This document shows, piece after piece, positions 52,514 to 61,061 of a stretch of 64,000 bases of DNA (position 1 is its first letter; every line of letters starts with the position of its first letter). Position numbers and translations under genes: made by a program. The DNA is from Flammeovirgaceae bacterium UBA7330 (lineage in GTDB: Bacteria; Bacteroidota; Bacteroidia; Cytophagales; Cyclobacteriaceae): contig DKPQ01000003.1 of assembly GCA_002471275.1 (NCBI GenBank), positions 62,001 through 126,000 on the forward strand. Reading direction: 5' to 3'. The notes below the pieces were generated by a model that saw nothing but the letters and a program-made list of their open reading frames with translations, did not search any database and was not told the DNA's origin.

Positions 52514-52549
52514 AAAAAAGGGTTACCACACCATTGCGATAACCCCTTT
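52514..52549 (-). terminator. Terminator or attenuator between susD and the FG-GAP genes (PUL 2)
   Basis: GGGTTA (52520-52525) pairs with TAACCC (52540-52545), and an A-run at 52514-52519 gives a six-U tract on the minus strand. It ends 10 bases before the ATG of the first FG-GAP gene, so it would reduce read-through from susCD. Confidence 0.7.
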
Positions 52550-52573
52550 ATTACAAGTTACATAAAAGTCAAA

Positions 52574-54127
52574 TCAATATCCAGGGTTCTGTGTCAATGG
52601 ATTATTGGTAGACGCACTTGCCTGAATTTGCCGCAATGGTATCGGGAACAAATTCAGATCATCATCACTATGGGCGGGTTTCTCCCACCATTCATCACCC
52701 CATCTGCCAAACCTGATCAAGTCACGCCTTCTGGATGCCTCCAAAAACATTTCTCTTCCACGCTCTGCCAAAAACTCACTCTCAGTCAGTTCGGCAGTGG
52801 TGGCGTACTCATCAACACCAGCTCGCGATCTTATGTCATTTATTAAGGTCAATGATTCGCTGGTAGGGTTCCAGCTACCACCTGCTCTGGCCAGTGCTTC
52901 CGCACGAACCAACAACATATCCCCAAACCTCACTATCGGGTAATCATTGTTCATATCGTTCCTTTGATTTTGGGCAAAGTTGAATTTGAACATCCTGGCT
53001 CCTCCCTGTCTTTCCGCATTTGGAAACAACTCATTAATTCTGGGAGTGTAATTCAGCTGAAAACCATCTTCATCAGTGCTTTCAGTGGCAAAGTCGATGA
53101 CCGGACCACCTGTACCATCCGGATTTTTGAACTGTGGCCCTACCAGGAAGTTGTTTTCTTTGCGTTCATCATCCTCACTATAGGAATTATAAAACTCTTC
53201 CACGGAAGTATACCCATTCCACGGCTGCTCAGCCAGTTTAAAAGTTGCCTGACTACCATAGTGTAGCGTCATCTGGGCTATATTCATACCCGTACCAGTA
53301 GTCTGATCGAAAGGTACCACCCAAACATGCTCAGGGCTGCCTGAATTCGTAGGAGAAAATACCGAACTATAATCATCTGGCAGGGAATATAATCCCGAGT
53401 TGATGACCTCGGCTGCATCTGCTGCTGCTTCAGTATAATGAGGAGTCCCTGTATACACTTCTGCATTCAAATAAAGTATGGCTCTTAAGCCATAAGCACC
53501 ATAAAGATTTACCCTACCAGCACCAAGTGATTTATTGGTTCTCAGAAAACCGGACGCTATGGCATCTGTAAGTTCTGACTCCACAAACTCAAATACCTGA
53601 GTTCGTGTAGATTGTGCTACATCCTGACCTGGTGCCGTCACTATTTTCACCCGCCCAAACGTATCCAGGAGTCTGAAATAGTAATATGCCCGCAATACAT
53701 GTAGCTCGGTTACCGCAGAATCACTGGAAGTGATATTTGGATTACCTAAAAGGTCATTGATCTCTGCAATGGCATCATACTGCTGAGTCCATGTAGTGTT
53801 TAATGGATCACTGGTCGATTTATATTCATGCCTGTGCATATCTACCCAGATGCCTCCATCAAACCAGTCTCCACCTTTGGCGGGTATGGCCGCTTCGTCG
53901 GATGATACTTCCTGGATAGAAAAATAACCTCCATGATTGGCTGTGCCAGCTCCAAATAACGTAGCGTATCCTGTAGAAAGGCCGGAGCTTTCGCCGCCTC
54001 CACCCCCGCCAGAACCTGAGGATTCAGGTCTTTCATTGTACGCATCCTTTAGGTCTTCATCCAGATTGCATGAACCCAGAAGAAATATTACTGTAACGAT
54101 ATATGTGAATTTATTAAGCTTTTTCAT
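52574..54127 (-). CDS. SusD/RagB-like outer-membrane lipoprotein (PUL 2)
   Basis: 517 residues. Lipoprotein signal ends LLGSC (Cys about 20). Soon after, SSGSGGGGGGESSG (about 36-49) forms an unusual glycine/serine linker that would lift the binding domain off the membrane. The core has ELHVLRAYYYFRLLDTFGRV and RAILYLNAEVYTG, and the end has FGDMLLVRAEALARAGGSW, then ERGREMFLEASRRRDLIRFG and LFPIPLRQIQASASTNN. It forms the lid of the SusC encoded 11 bases upstream. Glycan specificity not readable. Confidence 0.95.
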   Translation of the reverse strand: MKKLNKFTYIVTVIFLLGSCNLDEDLKDAYNERPESSGSGGGGGGESSGLSTGYATLFGAGTANHGGYFSIQEVSSDEAAIPAKGGDWFDGGIWVDMHRHEYKSTSDPLNTTWTQQYDAIAEINDLLGNPNITSSDSAVTELHVLRAYYYFRLLDTFGRVKIVTAPGQDVAQSTRTQVFEFVESELTDAIASGFLRTNKSLGAGRVNLYGAYGLRAILYLNAEVYTGTPHYTEAAADAAEVINSGLYSLPDDYSSVFSPTNSGSPEHVWVVPFDQTTGTGMNIAQMTLHYGSQATFKLAEQPWNGYTSVEEFYNSYSEDDERKENNFLVGPQFKNPDGTGGPVIDFATESTDEDGFQLNYTPRINELFPNAERQGGARMFKFNFAQNQRNDMNNDYPIVRFGDMLLVRAEALARAGGSWNPTSESLTLINDIRSRAGVDEYATTAELTESEFLAERGREMFLEASRRRDLIRFGRWGDEWWEKPAHSDDDLNLFPIPLRQIQASASTNNPLTQNPGY

Positions 54128-54138
54128 CTTTCTCCTGT

Positions 54139-57100
54139 TTAAAATGTCAAGTTTAGCCCTAGTGTAAATGTTCTCGCAGTGAAGTAATTATTCCTGCGAT
54201 CAATCCCCGGAGAAAGGACATCCGGTGTCAGAGGATCTCCATTGTCATCGACAAATCTGTTACCGTTATCAACGGGTCCGAAATCCTGCAACACTGGTTC
54301 CGGATCTATGCCCGTATAACTGGTAATAACAAAGGCATTTTGGACGTTGAAGTAAACCCTGACATTGGAAAAGGTATTAGAGTTAGCTACATCAAAATTG
54401 TATCCCAGGGTAATGTTGTCCAGCTTGAAGAAATTGGCCTTTTCCACATATAAAGAACTGAATCGTGCTGAGGTGATATCATCTCTGGCCAGTTCAGTAT
54501 TGATCAGATTATATGAAGCCTGTCCTGGAATGCGAGGCTCATAAAATGCCCGGAAAGTGTTAACCAGACTGTGGCCAAATGCTCCCCGAAAAAAGGCATT
54601 TAACTCCCAGTTTTTGTATGATAACTGATTTGTCCATCCCACTTCCATGTCTGGGATACCATTTCCAAGTTCATGAAAATCTCCATCATCGGAAAGTGCT
54701 GCATCTTGAGCCGATATCACCTGCCCATCGTTGTTCAGATCTACCATGATCGGAATTCCTCTCTCATCAACCTCTCCGCTGAATTCTGGTCCCCAGATCT
54801 GCCCTATTTCTTCACCCACAGCGACACGAATCAAATTTGTACTGTTCTGCCCTGGAGCTCCCAGGTTCGCTCTTGTTTGTTCCTCCACGGGAAAATCTTC
54901 CAGGGTAGTTTTATAGGAAGAAAGTATAATCCCTGAATTGTATAAGAAATCGTTGTTGTTTACAAAATCGTAGCTTAGTGAAAACTCAATACCATTGGTC
55001 TTCAACTCACCGGCATTTTCAAAACGCCTGTCGGTACCAAACACTGCTACATCCACATCCCGTTCAAGAATGAAATCATTGATAGTTCTTGTATATACAT
55101 CCAATGCACCTGTAAGACGATCCGTACCAAAATCCAATCCGATATTGATCTCGGATTTCTCCTCCCATTTAAGGTCTTCATTGGCAGCTCTTACGTAAGT
55201 GACATTTCCATTGTCATCCACTTCGTACAAATCCTGAGCAAGACCGGCATCTCTTGGAAGTGCTCCTGTCACTCCATATCCTGCCCTTAGCTTCATCTGA
55301 CTGAAAGGTCCCATAGAGAGATACCTGGTAAGGTCCACACCTAAACCAACAGCCGGAAATATTCCCCATTTATTGTCTTCTCCTAGCTTGGTGGATCCTT
55401 CTCTCCTCACCGATGCATTAAAAAAGATTGCATTGTCAAAAGTCATATTGGCCCTGACAAACTGAGCAATGATCCGTTCTTCTGGTGAAGCTGCACTTCT
55501 TAGCTCAATCAATCCAGCCTCCTGCAGGTTTCCTGAATTTTCCAGTGCATTATACCCCAGATCATCATTGGGAAAATCACCCGCCTGAATCACGAAATCC
55601 TCTTTTGAAATCTCCTGGAAAGAATACCCTCCTGAAAGACTAAGGTTTATATCGCCAAAGCTTCCGGTATAAGTTGCATAGGATTCCACAAGTGTCAGCC
55701 TATCATCTTTGGCCGTACGTCTGGCAATACCTGGTCCACCCTGATCTTGTCCTCTCAAAAGGTCATAAACAGAGTAGTATTCACCATTTAAATTGTTTGT
55801 GTATTGTTGAGCATAGTTGACGGTAGCTGTTAGTCCGTCAATGATTTCATATTCAGCACGTGTGCTAAAATTTATCTCTTTTCTCTTACCCTGATTCACG
55901 TTCTGATCAATGATCGCCACAGGATTGAAGCTATCAAACAACCCGGCAGGTTGAAAATAACCTCCATATTTGGCATAATCTGCTGCCGTTCCCACATTGG
56001 CATCCCTACCAAAAACAGGAGCAGTAGGATTGAAGAAGACGGCATATCTCAAGGCTTCATTGAATGAAAAGCTACTTTCTCTGTTCGTCAGTGAGAAGTT
56101 CACATCAAGCTTAAGCTTATCATTCAGTGCGTAATGTGAAAGGTTTGCCCTGGCATTGATCTGATCAAATCCTGATTCTTTCAGAATGCCTTCTACCTGC
56201 CGGAAGTTGGTAGATACCCGGTAGGTAGTAGATGCTGAGCCACCACCAATAGATATATTGTGAATATGTGTGACCCCTGTTCGGGTTACCTGGTCTGTCC
56301 AATCATTTGAGCTTCCCAGATCATTTCCACCATAGTCAAGAAATTCGGCAGCTGTCATATTGTCAACTTGATTTTGGATGTTACTGACCGCTACCTGACC
56401 ATTATAATCAACTTTCACCTCACCTGCTTTTCCTCTTTTGGTCGTAACCAGGATAACCCCACTCGATCCTCTGGACCCATATATTGCTGCTGCTGATCCA
56501 TCCTTGAGTACATTGATGCTTTCTATATCGTTAGGGTCTACATTGTTGAGAGATGCACCAATCACACCATCTATGACCACAAGAGGCTCTGTGTTGGCTC
56601 CAACAGTAGAGATACCTCTCAACCTGATGGTAGCATCACTATTTGGATCACCTCCCTTATTGTAAATTGATAGTCCGGGAACTTTACCCTGTAATAGTTG
56701 AGTAGGGCTGTTGATGTTACCCTTGTTGAAGGATTTTTCGTCCAGACTTACTACTGCAGAGGTAATTTCCTTTTTGTCCTGGGTTCCATACCCTACCACT
56801 ACAACCTCAGACAAAGACTGCACATCGACACTTAACATTACATCTATAACACTTCGGTTACCTACATTGATCTCCTGACTCTCGAAGCCAACAAATGAGA
56901 TTTGAAGGGTAGCTCCCTCAGCCACAGAAATCTGATAGTTCCCATCAAGGTCCGAAACAGTCCCATTGGTGGTGCCTTTCTCGACTATCGTAGCTCCGGG
57001 AATGGTTTCACCTTCATTACTGGTAATCTTGCCTGTGACTGTCCGTTGTTCAACGATGTGTTCATATATTTTGGGCTCATCCCCATCATAAACAGTCTTG

Positions 57101-57444
57101 ATCGTAATGGATTCATTTACTCGCTTGAAAGAAACTCTTGCCTGAACCGACATCTCCCTAAGCAAATCCTCCATATTCCATATTTCCCTTTCCAGCGTGA
57201 CGGTTTTCCTTCTGACATCACGTTTGGAGTAAGCAAACACAAAGTTGCTGGAAGATTCAATTTTCTCTACAAGGCTGAGCAGGTCAGATTCGCCTAATTC
57301 CAAACTCAGCGATACCTCTTTCAGAAGCTTCTGTTGAGCCTCAGATTCACTTGCTACTGCCAGACTAAAGGAGTAGCACACAATCACCGCGAATATCGAA
57401 ATTTTCGACATGCGTAACATTAATTTGTATAATTTTACAATCAT
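54139..57444 (-). CDS. SusC/RagA-like TonB-dependent transporter (PUL 2)
   Basis: 1,101 residues. STN domain about 40-120 (SLSLELGESDLLSLVEKIES, NFVFAYSKRDV), carboxypeptidase-D-like domain about 135-215 (VTGKITSNEGETIPGATIVE), the LSEVVVVGYGTQDKK signature, plug (INVLKDGSAAAIYGSRGSSG) and barrel ending TLGLNLTF. The STN domain links it to the FecR encoded upstream. The start may be the downstream Met of MLRMSKISIFAVIVCYSF. It forms an operon with susD. A plus-strand terminator lies between it and fecR, as in PUL 1. Confidence 0.96.
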   Translation of the reverse strand: MIVKLYKLMLRMSKISIFAVIVCYSFSLAVASESEAQQKLLKEVSLSLELGESDLLSLVEKIESSSNFVFAYSKRDVRRKTVTLEREIWNMEDLLREMSVQARVSFKRVNESITIKTVYDGDEPKIYEHIVEQRTVTGKITSNEGETIPGATIVEKGTTNGTVSDLDGNYQISVAEGATLQISFVGFESQEINVGNRSVIDVMLSVDVQSLSEVVVVGYGTQDKKEITSAVVSLDEKSFNKGNINSPTQLLQGKVPGLSIYNKGGDPNSDATIRLRGISTVGANTEPLVVIDGVIGASLNNVDPNDIESINVLKDGSAAAIYGSRGSSGVILVTTKRGKAGEVKVDYNGQVAVSNIQNQVDNMTAAEFLDYGGNDLGSSNDWTDQVTRTGVTHIHNISIGGGSASTTYRVSTNFRQVEGILKESGFDQINARANLSHYALNDKLKLDVNFSLTNRESSFSFNEALRYAVFFNPTAPVFGRDANVGTAADYAKYGGYFQPAGLFDSFNPVAIIDQNVNQGKRKEINFSTRAEYEIIDGLTATVNYAQQYTNNLNGEYYSVYDLLRGQDQGGPGIARRTAKDDRLTLVESYATYTGSFGDINLSLSGGYSFQEISKEDFVIQAGDFPNDDLGYNALENSGNLQEAGLIELRSAASPEERIIAQFVRANMTFDNAIFFNASVRREGSTKLGEDNKWGIFPAVGLGVDLTRYLSMGPFSQMKLRAGYGVTGALPRDAGLAQDLYEVDDNGNVTYVRAANEDLKWEEKSEINIGLDFGTDRLTGALDVYTRTINDFILERDVDVAVFGTDRRFENAGELKTNGIEFSLSYDFVNNNDFLYNSGIILSSYKTTLEDFPVEEQTRANLGAPGQNSTNLIRVAVGEEIGQIWGPEFSGEVDERGIPIMVDLNNDGQVISAQDAALSDDGDFHELGNGIPDMEVGWTNQLSYKNWELNAFFRGAFGHSLVNTFRAFYEPRIPGQASYNLINTELARDDITSARFSSLYVEKANFFKLDNITLGYNFDVANSNTFSNVRVYFNVQNAFVITSYTGIDPEPVLQDFGPVDNGNRFVDDNGDPLTPDVLSPGIDRRNNYFTARTFTLGLNLTF

Positions 57445-57473
57445 ATAGTTTGTGTTTTAGATGCATAAACTTT

Positions 57474-57520
57474 AGAGAGCCGAACCCTCTTCCCCAAGAC
57501 TGTTCGTGCTCTCTTTTTTT
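57474..57520 (+). terminator. Plus-strand terminator between fecR and susC (PUL 2)
   Basis: AGAGAGC-CGAAC (57474-57485) pairs with GTTCG-T-GCTCTCT (57502-57514), a 12-bp stem with one bulged T. Seven Ts (57514-57520) follow on the plus strand, and the minus strand has no U-tract after the stem. It would end an RNA antisense to the susC leader. Confidence 0.65.
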
Positions 57521-57526
57521 AAAAAC

Positions 57527-58534
57527 CTATTTTATAATAATCTTGTTTTCATTTATTTTATAGTTAAAGTCATAAGCGTAGGATAAACTCTCAAGTACAG
57601 CCTCCATAGACGGACTGACATATTTTGCTGTAAACTTCTTTTTTTCATCAAGATTTTTCTGAACAATAAACTCCACGTTGTACCACTTTTCTAACCTTCG
57701 CAGGATCTGGAGTATGGTTTGTTCGTCGATGACCATTATCTGGTCTATCCAGCCAAAAACCAGGTCATAATCTTCAATTCTCCGTTGACTGAGATCGCCT
57801 GAGCTGGCAGTATATTCCAACAGATCATTAGACACAAGGATTACAGGATCACCCTGTGATGCAGATACACTCACCTTCCCTGATTTCACTCCGACAGCGG
57901 TAATATTTTCTTCAGGATAGGATTTAACATTGAATAAAGTTCCCAACACCTTTATGCGGACATCTTCGGTAAGAATTCGAAATGGTCGTTTTTCATCCCT
58001 TTTAATGTCAAAAAAAGCTTCTCCAATAAGCTTGACTTCCCTATGTTCGGTATTGAACTGCACGGGGAAGAATAGTTTACTGCCGGCATTGAGCTTTACG
58101 ATGCTCCCGTCTGGTAACTCAAAGGTGATCCGTTGGCCAGGGGCTGTCTCCTTTTCTATAATAACATTTTGCTCAGTAGTAATATGTGTTGGTTCCTGAT
58201 CCTTTTGAAACTGATATATTGCAAAAACTATCCCCAGAGCCACAATTATCAGTGCCGCATATCGCAGCATAGCATGAAGACTGATACCAGGGCCTGATTT
58301 GTCTATCTCCTTTACCGGAGAATCATTATGATTGGTGCTTGTTTTATCAGACAGTATTTTATGCCTGATCAATTCTTTGGATTGATTGACTTCAGTGACG
58401 CTTAGATTCCACTCCCCAACAATATTTTCAAATACTTTACTATTCAGAGGTTTTTCCTCAATCCATTTTTTCAACTCCTCCGCCTCCTGAGGACTCAAAG
58501 AATTTTGTAAATACTTTACGATCAGATGCTCCAT
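57527..58534 (-). CDS. FecR-family anti-sigma factor (PUL 2)
   Basis: 335 residues. N-terminal sigma-binding part (about 1-85; IVKYLQNSLSPQEAEELKKW), a transmembrane helix (about 88-106; LRYAALIIVALGIVFAIYQF), FecR domain (about 125-220; FELPDGSIVKLNAGSKLFFP, VKLIGEAFFDIKRDEKRPF) and DUF4974-type C-terminus (about 265-335; ILRRLEKWYNVEFIVQKNL). It relays the signal from the SusC STN domain to the sigma factor at 58667-59293. It lies 132 bases downstream of that gene and 83 bases upstream of susC, the same layout as PUL 1. Confidence 0.93.
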   Translation of the reverse strand: MEHLIVKYLQNSLSPQEAEELKKWIEEKPLNSKVFENIVGEWNLSVTEVNQSKELIRHKILSDKTSTNHNDSPVKEIDKSGPGISLHAMLRYAALIIVALGIVFAIYQFQKDQEPTHITTEQNVIIEKETAPGQRITFELPDGSIVKLNAGSKLFFPVQFNTEHREVKLIGEAFFDIKRDEKRPFRILTEDVRIKVLGTLFNVKSYPEENITAVGVKSGKVSVSASQGDPVILVSNDLLEYTASSGDLSQRRIEDYDLVFGWIDQIMVIDEQTILQILRRLEKWYNVEFIVQKNLDEKKKFTAKYVSPSMEAVLESLSYAYDFNYKINENKIIIK

Positions 58535-58666
58535 AATTATCCCTACCTATATAGGAGTAAAAAAAGGAATAATACACTGACGTATTTGATATTATTTATA
58601 ATACGTCTGTGTTTTTCACTTTATATTTAAATGCTATTCAGTATTTTTCTGATCTAATTACGAATT

Positions 58667-59293
58667 TCACATAACAGAACAACATGAGCCCATTGATACC
58701 AGGAGCGCCACAGTATTTGCTCGCTTGGAATATAATGCCACACTTTTCTCTTCCTCCCTGAAGTGCTCTTCTAACTTATTTTTAAACAGCTTCACGACTT
58801 TATAAAGATGTGACTCCACAGTTCTCTTGGAAAGTCCCAATTCGTCGGCTATTTCCTGATTGTTCATCCCTCTGGATTTTGACATTTCATATACCAGCAG
58901 ACTATGGGGAGACAATTCACCTGAGATCTCCTTTATCAATATTTCAAGCTCCTTACTCATAAGAAGACTTTCTGGATCCACCGTGTCAGAAACCTGTAAC
59001 GATTCGTCATAGGCAGAAAACGAAAATCTTGCAGGATCATTTGTAGAAAGCCGAATGGCCAGGTGTTTGACGGAAACCCGGAGATAAGAGCTCAATTCAT
59101 TGATCTGATGAACATCTGGCTTTTTTTTCCAAATATTCATAAAAACTTCGGATACCACATCTTCGGCGAGCTGCTTATTCTTAGTGATGGAAAACGCATA
59201 TCTAAACAAGCCCTCAAAATTCTCATCATAGGTGCCTTCGAACCATGCTTTGAAGTTCTTATTGGGATCAACAAATTTCATTTCTCGTTTCAA
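58667..59293 (-). CDS. ECF sigma factor (PUL 2)
   Basis: 208 residues (start may be the second Met, MKFVDPNKNF). Region 2 spans about 20-95 (FEGLFRYAFSITKNKQLAED, VVSEVFMNIWKKKPDVHQI) and region 4 about 125-185 (SLLVYEMSKSRGMNNQEIAD, ELGLSKRTVESHLYKVVKLF). The C-terminus is hydrophobic and Cys-rich (NTVALLVSMGSCCSVM), similar in kind to the tail of the PUL 1 sigma factor. It should activate the susC/susD genes downstream when FecR is stimulated. No upstream partner on this strand; a terminator of the previous operon lies at 59439-59473. Confidence 0.93.
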   Translation of the reverse strand: MKREMKFVDPNKNFKAWFEGTYDENFEGLFRYAFSITKNKQLAEDVVSEVFMNIWKKKPDVHQINELSSYLRVSVKHLAIRLSTNDPARFSFSAYDESLQVSDTVDPESLLMSKELEILIKEISGELSPHSLLVYEMSKSRGMNNQEIADELGLSKRTVESHLYKVVKLFKNKLEEHFREEEKSVALYSKRANTVALLVSMGSCCSVM

Positions 59294-59438
59294 AGAAATT
59301 AATTTAATATTCCTAAAAAGGGTTAGATATGGGGAGGAGGAGAGGGTTAAAAGAGGAATTTAGCACATTTTTTATTAAATACTAAATTTAAGTTAGGGTA
59401 TCTCGCATTAGAAATGACATCTGCTAAATAATAACCAT

Positions 59439-59473
59439 AAAAAAAGGCGCAGAATCAACGACCTGCACCTTTT
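59439..59473 (-). terminator. Terminator after susD (PUL 3)
   Basis: AAAGGCGCAG (59443-59452) pairs with CTGCACCTTT (59463-59472) with one mismatch. The A-run at 59439-59445 gives the U-tract on the minus strand, about 30 bases after the susD stop. Confidence 0.8.
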
Positions 59474-59499
59474 CAACTAAATCACTTAATCAGTCCTTA

Positions 59500-61029
59500 T
59501 TAGTACCCCGTATTCTGAGGTTTCAGGTTTTCATTTCTATCCAATTCATCCTGCGGTAGCGGGAAATAGTAATCCCGTGATGCATCAAAATTAGCATGAG
59601 GTTCCAGAGATCCTGGCCCTTTGAAGACGTCGTCTCCTATTCCCCATCTTTTGATATCATACCAACGCTTATACTCAAAGGCCAGCTCAAGTCTTCTTTC
59701 TTCGCGAACGGCCTGAGTAAGATCCTCAGCTCCTGTAAGGTCAGCCGGGAACGTGGTCATTGTTCCATTCCAGTTTCTGGCTCTTGCCCGAATCTGGTTG
59801 ATATAGCCAACCGCTTCAGCATCTCTACCACCCAGGTTGATCGCTGCTTCAGCGGCTATCAATAAGACCTCAGCGTACCGCATGGCAGCATAATTATTAT
59901 CCGAAATACCCCCTTCACCACTGTGATTCCCAGGGTTGGCCCAATACTTAGCAATATGTGGTCTTGGTGAACCGTGATTGGGAGCAAATTGGTCATATCC
60001 TACCCATTGGGTCAATGCCTGATCCAGGTAAGCAGAATCTACGAAACTTACATCTTTTCGGTAATCCCGGTCATCCCAGGTATCGAAGACCTCAAATGCT
60101 GGTACACTTACACTCCATCCTGAACCAACAGTGGGTAAGAATACACTTCTGACCCCTGTGATAGCGCCCATCCAGTCGGTTCCCTGGCCAGCAGTTCCTC
60201 CGTAATCTCTCTGAAAGTCTACCATGAAGATATGCTCGGCAAGGCCCTCATTGTTGAACCCATCATACAACTCTGCGAAGTCTTCCATGAGCGCATATCC
60301 GAATTGACCTCTGTTATCAATAACAAATTTTGCTTCATCATAAGCCTCCTGATCATTACCAAGTGTCAGGTGGACTGAGGCGAGATATGCTGCGGCAGTA
60401 CCTGATGTAGCTCTCGACCTGGCCCCGGCTGGAGGTGTATCAGGGAGATTTTGCTTGGCAAACTCCAGATCGGCAATGATCTTTTGATACACTTCGGCTT
60501 CCGGGGTTTTGGCTAACTCCTTGACATCATCAGGATTTGTAATGGCGAAATCGATGTAAGGAATATCACCAAATAGTCTTACCAGGTGGTAATACACAAA
60601 AGCTCTGATAAAGGTAGCTTCAGCAGCCAGCTCAGTCACCTCGGTACTTGGAGGAACCAGCTCAGCACCTGCAATGGCTGTATTGGCTGTTCCTATGATA
60701 CGATATGCTTTGGGCCAAAAGGCTGTGACCATACCATTGTTGGAATCCATATTGAAGTCATTGACCTGCTGCCTTCTACCGGGTGTGTTTCTATCCCCAA
60801 TGTCACACATATCGCTCCTCAACTGAAGACTTAAGACCAGTTTTCGTCCGTAAAAACCTTCACTTGCAATGTCAGCATACGATCCCATCACTGCCGACTC
60901 TACATCTGTTGCTGTTTTGAAGAATGCTTCCGGAGCTAAAAGTCCTACGGGTTCTTCTGCCAGGTCAGTGCATCCAAAGAGTGACAGCACAAACCCAAAT
61001 ACGATTGATTTATTGATATATCTTTTCAT
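59500..61029 (-). CDS. SusD/RagB-like outer-membrane lipoprotein (PUL 3)
   Basis: About 509 residues from the Met of MKRYINKSIVFGFVLSLFGC, chosen for the lipoprotein signal; the frame extends to 61062 and would overlap the susC stop. Typical SusD content: EATFIRAFVYYHLVRLFGDI, GTAAAYLASVHLTLGNDQEA, RYAEVLLIAAEAAINLGGRD, VREERRLELAFEYKRWYDIK, RWGIGDDVF and the end DYYFPLPQDELDRNENLKPQ. It pairs with the SusC encoded immediately upstream. No regulator of this pair is in the window; it would be further right. Confidence 0.95.
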   Translation of the reverse strand: MKRYINKSIVFGFVLSLFGCTDLAEEPVGLLAPEAFFKTATDVESAVMGSYADIASEGFYGRKLVLSLQLRSDMCDIGDRNTPGRRQQVNDFNMDSNNGMVTAFWPKAYRIIGTANTAIAGAELVPPSTEVTELAAEATFIRAFVYYHLVRLFGDIPYIDFAITNPDDVKELAKTPEAEVYQKIIADLEFAKQNLPDTPPAGARSRATSGTAAAYLASVHLTLGNDQEAYDEAKFVIDNRGQFGYALMEDFAELYDGFNNEGLAEHIFMVDFQRDYGGTAGQGTDWMGAITGVRSVFLPTVGSGWSVSVPAFEVFDTWDDRDYRKDVSFVDSAYLDQALTQWVGYDQFAPNHGSPRPHIAKYWANPGNHSGEGGISDNNYAAMRYAEVLLIAAEAAINLGGRDAEAVGYINQIRARARNWNGTMTTFPADLTGAEDLTQAVREERRLELAFEYKRWYDIKRWGIGDDVFKGPGSLEPHANFDASRDYYFPLPQDELDRNENLKPQNTGY

Positions 61030-61061
61030 TGTTACGTCTTTTTGTTTGAGAAAATCACCCA

